From assembly GCA_009925965.1 (NCBI GenBank), contig RFPW01000023.1, positions 1 through 19,561 of the forward strand: a stretch of 19,561 nt of DNA, given 5' to 3'. A program made the position numbers and the translations under genes. Origin of the DNA: Betaproteobacteria bacterium (GTDB lineage: Bacteria; Pseudomonadota; Gammaproteobacteria; Burkholderiales; Burkholderiaceae_E). How positions within the stretch are numbered: the stretch's first letter is position 1; each line of letters starts with the position of its first letter. Of this stretch, positions 15,898 through 19,561 are shown piece after piece. The notes under the pieces were generated by a model. That model worked only from the letters and a program-made list of their open reading frames with translations, did no database searches and had not been told where the DNA came from.

Positions 15898-18054
15898 TCA
15901 GCTCACACGCATGCCGGGCAGGGCACCCGAGTCGGCATTGAGGAGGTAGATCCCCGGGTTCTTCGGGTCGTCCGATCCTGCGGCGAGGACCATGCCCTGC
16001 GAGACGCCGAATTTCATTTTTCGGGGTTCGAGATTGGCGACCAACACGGTCAGGCGGTCGATTAACTGCTCGGGTGCATAGACCTGTGCGATTCCTGAGA
16101 GGACCTGTCGCGGGTGGTCTTCCCCAACATCCAGCATTAATCGGAGGAGTCGGTTGGACCCCTCGATCCGCTCGGCCTGAATGATCCGGGCGACTCGCAG
16201 TTCAACCGCGTTGAATTGATCGATGCTGATGGTTGGCGCGCTTGGTGCGGCCTCGGCTGGCGCAGTCTTGGTTGGTGCGGTCGAGGCCGCTGCTGTGGGC
16301 GAAGGCGCGTCAAAGAGCGCATCGATCTGTTTGGCCTCCACTCGTGTCATCAGGTGCTCATACGCGCCAATTCGGCCGCCTTCTGGGTTGAATTGCAGGG
16401 AGGCGGACCAGGGTAAAACACCGCCCGTCATCTGATGGTGGCAATTCAAAAAGCGCAGCGCATGCTCGGTTGTCGAGGGCAGGACTGGATGAAGATAGAC
16501 GGTCAGGATGTGAAATGCCTCGATCAGTGTGGAACAAGCCGCCTGAAGTTGGTCGGCCTGGTCTGGGTTACGCGCCAACTCCCAGGGTTTGACCTCATCG
16601 GCGAATTGGTTAACGCGATCGGCCAGGGCCATGATTTCGCGAACCGCCCGACCGTTATCCCGGGCATCCCAGGCGTGAGCGATCGAGTCGGCAGACCCGC
16701 GCAAGCCCTTGATCAACTCAACCGATCGGCTCGCGTCATTCGAAGCGGTCCCCGTGGCGATCACTTGCCCGTCAAATCGCTTGTTCAGGAAACCAGCGGC
16801 TCGGCTTGCGATGTTGACGTACTTGCCGATGAGATCTGAATTCACTCGGGCCAGAAAGTCATCCGGATTGAAATCAACGTCCTCGACCCGGGCATTGAGT
16901 TTGGCTGCGAGGTAATAGCGCAACCACTCAGGATTGAGTCCGAGTTCGAGGTAGCGCTGAGGCGACAGACCGGTACCACGGGATTTCGACATTTTCTCGC
17001 CGCTCACGGTCATGAAGCCGTGGACGTTGATCGCAGACGGCGATTTGCGGCCCGAAAAATGAAGCATCGCCGGGAAGAACAGGGTGTGAAAATAAACGAT
17101 GTCCTTTCCGATAAAGTGCACCTGCTCGACTTGCGCGTCGTTCATAAAGGCATCGAAATCTTGCAGGGTTCGCGATTGTTGATGCCAGTGATGCGCGGCC
17201 TGCCCCACGTCGAAATGATGCTTCAGCGCCGCCAGGTATCCGATCGGTGCGTCAAGCCAGACGTAGAAATATTTATTCGGGGCGTCGGGGATGGGGATGC
17301 CAAAGTACGGGGCGTCCCGGGAGATATCCCAGTCGGCGAGTTGGGCGTCGGCCTCTTCGCCCAACCACTCCCGGACCTTGTTCGCGACTTCGGTCTGGAC
17401 CGGGGGGCCGTCCTGGGCGGATACACCGCTTAACCAGGCCCTCAGGTAGGCCACACAACGAGGATCGCTGAGTCGGAAAAAATAATGATCCGATCGCGCA
17501 AGGACCGGCGTTGCACCCGTCAGAGTGGATCGCGGATTGATCAATTCGGTGGCGTTGTAGACCGCGCCGCATACTTCGCAGGCGTCGCCGTACTGGTCGG
17601 GTGCACCACATTTCGGGCATCCGCCCTGGATGTATCGATCGGGCAAAAACATCGCCTTGACCGGATCGAAGAACTGTTCAATTTCGCGCACATCAATAAA
17701 GCCCGCGTCGCGTAGGGCCCGGTAGATCGTCTGCGAGAGCTCGACGTTCTCGGGGGTGTCGGTTGAGTGCCAGTGGTCGAATCGGATATGAAATCCGTTC
17801 AGACTGGCGGGGCGCTCGGCTGCAATCTTGGCAACAAGTTCCTGCGCCGTCATTCCAAGCGATTCGGCCTTGAGCATGATCGGCGCGCCATGGGCATCAT
17901 CGGCCCCGACAAAGTGCACCTCATGCCCGCGCATGCGCTGAAAACGAACCCACAGGTCGGCCTGGATGTATTCCATGATGTGGCCGATATGGAATGAGCC
18001 ATTGGCATAGGGCAGGGCGGTCGTGACAAACAGTCGGCGGGGCGCGGAGGTCAT
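15898..18054 (-). CDS. metG: Methionyl-tRNA synthetase with C-terminal tRNA-binding domain
   Basis: 718 residues from ATG 18054; the frame is open to 18549, but that extension is antisense to mrp and the conserved N-terminus (RRLFVTTALPYANG) begins here. MetG charges tRNA-Met in the cytoplasm. Landmarks: HIGH at 22-25, a zinc knuckle with CPKCG and CEVCG, WLDAPIGY, and KMSKS at 354-358. The C-terminal ~110 residues (IDQFNAVELRVARI to the end) are an EMAP/Trbp111-type tRNA-binding dimerisation domain, joined by an Ala/Pro/Thr-rich linker of about 25 residues. The total is somewhat longer than E. coli MetG (677). It is the first gene of the minus-strand run and is divergent from mrp across a 112-base gap, a common proteobacterial arrangement. 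Confidence 0.96.
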   Translation of the reverse strand: MTSAPRRLFVTTALPYANGSFHIGHIMEYIQADLWVRFQRMRGHEVHFVGADDAHGAPIMLKAESLGMTAQELVAKIAAERPASLNGFHIRFDHWHSTDTPENVELSQTIYRALRDAGFIDVREIEQFFDPVKAMFLPDRYIQGGCPKCGAPDQYGDACEVCGAVYNATELINPRSTLTGATPVLARSDHYFFRLSDPRCVAYLRAWLSGVSAQDGPPVQTEVANKVREWLGEEADAQLADWDISRDAPYFGIPIPDAPNKYFYVWLDAPIGYLAALKHHFDVGQAAHHWHQQSRTLQDFDAFMNDAQVEQVHFIGKDIVYFHTLFFPAMLHFSGRKSPSAINVHGFMTVSGEKMSKSRGTGLSPQRYLELGLNPEWLRYYLAAKLNARVEDVDFNPDDFLARVNSDLIGKYVNIASRAAGFLNKRFDGQVIATGTASNDASRSVELIKGLRGSADSIAHAWDARDNGRAVREIMALADRVNQFADEVKPWELARNPDQADQLQAACSTLIEAFHILTVYLHPVLPSTTEHALRFLNCHHQMTGGVLPWSASLQFNPEGGRIGAYEHLMTRVEAKQIDALFDAPSPTAAASTAPTKTAPAEAAPSAPTISIDQFNAVELRVARIIQAERIEGSNRLLRLMLDVGEDHPRQVLSGIAQVYAPEQLIDRLTVLVANLEPRKMKFGVSQGMVLAAGSDDPKNPGIYLLNADSGALPGMRVS

Positions 18055-18151
18055 GGAAGCATGCTTTGACGGAATAGCGAACGCAGGCAGTTTAGCAAGG
18101 CGGTTCGGGCGACGATTTCCTTTAGACTCGATCCCCCAAATCCATGAGTTC

Positions 18152-18158
18152 GAGGTGG
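18152..18158 (+). promoter_or_regulatory. Ribosome binding site deciding the mrp start
   Basis: GAGGTGG lies 8 bases before ATG 18167, selecting it over earlier in-frame starts such as the one at 18023, which lies inside metG. The rest of the 18055-18166 gap between divergent metG and mrp must hold both promoters, but I see no convincing -35/-10 pair. Confidence 0.65.
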
Positions 18159-18166
18159 CATTCGCC

Positions 18167-19291
18167 ATGACTTCCACGCCAATTTCCGCGCCCATCTCAG
18201 TTGAACAGGCGACGCAGGCTCTGCGCTCCATTCTGGATCCCGAGACGGGCCGCGATCTGGTCACCGAGGGCTGGGTCCGCAAGGTACGGGTCGAACCCGC
18301 CGCTGGCGGGTTGACGGATGTTTCGCTTGAAGTCGAGTTGGGGTACCCGGCGAGCAGCCTGTTAGATGGACTGCGTCGCGACATCATCTCGGCCCTGCGC
18401 ACGTTGCCGGGGGTCGGCAACGTGAGTGCAAACGTGAGCCAGAAGATCGTGGCCCACACCGTACAGCGGGGCGTCAAACTGCTGACAGGCGTTCGCAATG
18501 TGATCGCGGTTGCCTCCGGCAAAGGGGGTGTCGGCAAAAGCACCACCACAGTGAACCTCGCTCTGGCGCTCGCCGCAGAGGGGGCTACGGTGGGAGTCCT
18601 TGATGCCGATATTTATGGTCCTTCAATTCCGATGATGCTGGGCATCAGTGGCCGGCCGGTCTCGGACGATGGCAAGACGATCGAGCCGATGATGGGGCAC
18701 GGTTTGCAAGCCTCGTCGATCGGGTTTCTGGTCGATATGGATACGCCGATGGTCTGGCGTGGGCCCATGGTGACGCAGGCGCTCGAGCAGTTACTTCGTG
18801 ATACCAACTGGCGCGATCTCGACTATTTGCTCGTCGACATGCCACCGGGCACAGGGGACATCCACTTGACCCTCGCGCAGAAAATTCCGGTGACTGGGGC
18901 GGTGATTGTCACCACGCCTCAGGACATCGCCCTGCTGGATGCCCGGAAGGGTTTGCGGATGTTCGAAAAGGTCGGTATCCCGATCCTCGGCATTGTCGAG
19001 AACATGGCGGTGCACCATTGCTCGCGCTGCGGTCATAGTGAACACGTGTTTGGATCTGGTGGCGGAGAGCGGATGGCGCTTGAAACGGGGGTTGAATCCC
19101 TGGGTGCGCTGCCGCTCGATATTCGGATCCGTGAGCAGGCCGACGGCGGTTGTCCAACGGTGGTTGCAGAGCCCGACAGTCCGATCGCGCTCGCCTATCG
19201 GGCGATCGCCCGCAAGGTTGCGGCGCGGGTGGCCCAGCGCGCCAAGGACATGACCTCGAAGTTTCCGTCGATCGTTGTGCAAAACACCTGA
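18167..19291 (+). CDS. apbC: Iron-sulfur cluster carrier protein Mrp/ApbC
   Basis: 374 residues from ATG 18167. The N-terminal ~100 residues are a MIP18/DUF59 domain (ILDPETGRDLVTEGWVRKV). The P-loop ATPase of the ParA/MinD superfamily follows: GKGGVGKS at 118-125 (deviant Walker A with the signature Lys), VLDADIYGPSIPMMLG, and LVDMPPGTGDIHLTLAQ. The cluster-binding CSRC pair (Cys285/Cys288) lies in NMAVHHCSRCGH. Mrp/ApbC binds and transfers Fe-S clusters to target enzymes in the cytoplasm, depending on ATP. Length and domain order are standard (E. coli Mrp 369). It is divergent from metG and followed after 40 bases by another plus-strand gene. Confidence 0.95.
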   Translation: MTSTPISAPISVEQATQALRSILDPETGRDLVTEGWVRKVRVEPAAGGLTDVSLEVELGYPASSLLDGLRRDIISALRTLPGVGNVSANVSQKIVAHTVQRGVKLLTGVRNVIAVASGKGGVGKSTTTVNLALALAAEGATVGVLDADIYGPSIPMMLGISGRPVSDDGKTIEPMMGHGLQASSIGFLVDMDTPMVWRGPMVTQALEQLLRDTNWRDLDYLLVDMPPGTGDIHLTLAQKIPVTGAVIVTTPQDIALLDARKGLRMFEKVGIPILGIVENMAVHHCSRCGHSEHVFGSGGGERMALETGVESLGALPLDIRIREQADGGCPTVVAEPDSPIALAYRAIARKVAARVAQRAKDMTSKFPSIVVQNT

Positions 19292-19331
19292 ACCAGGGCC
19301 TTGATCAGATCGCGATGACAAAGCAAGAGCG

Positions 19332-19561
19332 ATGACCGAGCTGATTCATTTGCTGGTGGAATTCGCGGCAGTCACTGGGCTCGACCGAGCATGGCAGCGC
19401 CGTGGTGAAGAACTGGTTGTCACCTGCGTTGTGCTCCTGGTGGCCGTGGTGCTGCAACGACTCGCTCGAAGGCGGGCTTCAGGTTTCGGTGACCGTGATC
19501 TTGGCCGGGCTTTTGCAGTCAGGGCTCGTAACGCGGTGGTTGCAGGTGTGGCCCTGATCCT
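19332..19561 (+). CDS. N-terminus of a membrane protein (possibly MscS-type channel), truncated by window edge
   Basis: The frame opens at ATG 19332 and is still open at the end of the window (76 complete codons). A GAG at 19327-19329 is the only ribosome-binding-like sequence and is very close to the ATG. The visible protein has a short amphipathic start, one clear hydrophobic segment (LVVTCVVLLVAVVLQRLARR) ending in Arg residues, and the beginning of a second (NAVVAGVALI). This topology and the RARN-before-helix pattern resemble the N-terminus of small mechanosensitive (MscS) channels, but too little is present to be sure. Confidence 0.5.
   Translation, partial: MTELIHLLVEFAAVTGLDRAWQRRGEELVVTCVVLLVAVVLQRLARRRASGFGDRDLGRAFAVRARNAVVAGVALI

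Noticed and set aside
18055..18549. Upstream extension of the metG frame by 165 codons
   Set aside because: The extension covers the mrp 5' part on the opposite strand and lies before the conserved MetG N-terminus; ATG 18054 is the sensible start.
1..19561. Mobile element, prophage, defence island, toxin-antitoxin pair, CRISPR array or RNA gene
   Set aside because: No transposase, integrase, phage, restriction or toxin-like protein, no regularly spaced repeats, and no tRNA or rRNA-like stretch was recognised; nearly all bases belong to ordinary chromosomal genes.

Overview
The window reads as an ordinary, gene-dense, GC-rich chromosomal segment of a betaproteobacterium, probably of the order Burkholderiales. 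The inference rests on a TIGR01841-type phasin (polyhydroxybutyrate granules), a DUF3460 gene directly ahead of scpA, a single-domain CinA-like protein, a DUF3418-type HrpA and divergent metG/mrp. I see no insertion sequence, phage gene, CRISPR array, tRNA or rRNA, and no gene-free stretch longer than about 150 bases.

Layout. (1) 1-5410, plus strand: the 3' part of hrpA runs straight (ATGA overlap) into a Tat-exported YVTN/YncE-like beta-propeller that is broken by a one-base frameshift. It is followed by an overlapping polysaccharide deacetylase-like protein, a membrane di-iron hydroxylase (sterol desaturase family) and a CinA-like MoaB/Mog-domain protein. (2) 5411-6229: a phasin gene on the minus strand with its own promoter and a double-hairpin 3' end. 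(3) 6230-10560, plus strand: a class IV-like histone deacetylase, an overlapping EamA permease, a single ORF that fuses a hotdog acyl-CoA thioesterase to a nitroreductase, and a PBP7-type D,D-peptidase with a long Arg/Ser-rich N-terminal insert. (4) 10589-11983, minus strand: an IclR regulator and an orphan FlaG-like protein whose upstream region carries a Fur-box-like sequence. (5) 12094-18054, minus strand: metG, a SulP transporter, DUF3460, scpA and murB, closely packed and probably co-transcribed at least in part. (6) 18167 to the end, plus strand: mrp/apbC divergent from metG, then the start of a membrane protein that runs off the window.

How they work together. Most genes are housekeeping: translation (MetG), RNA processing (HrpA), Fe-S cluster delivery (Mrp), chromosome condensation (ScpA), and peptidoglycan synthesis and trimming (MurB, PbpG). 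The accessory content is modest: carbon storage (phasin), lipid/envelope chemistry (hydroxylase, deacetylase, propeller) and acyl-group chemistry (deacetylase, thioesterase fusion).

I did not find a convincing undescribed multi-gene system. The best leads are the thioesterase-nitroreductase fusion, the propeller/deacetylase/hydroxylase cluster with its frameshift and non-standard TLDTG motif, and the Fur-box-like site ahead of the lone flaG.
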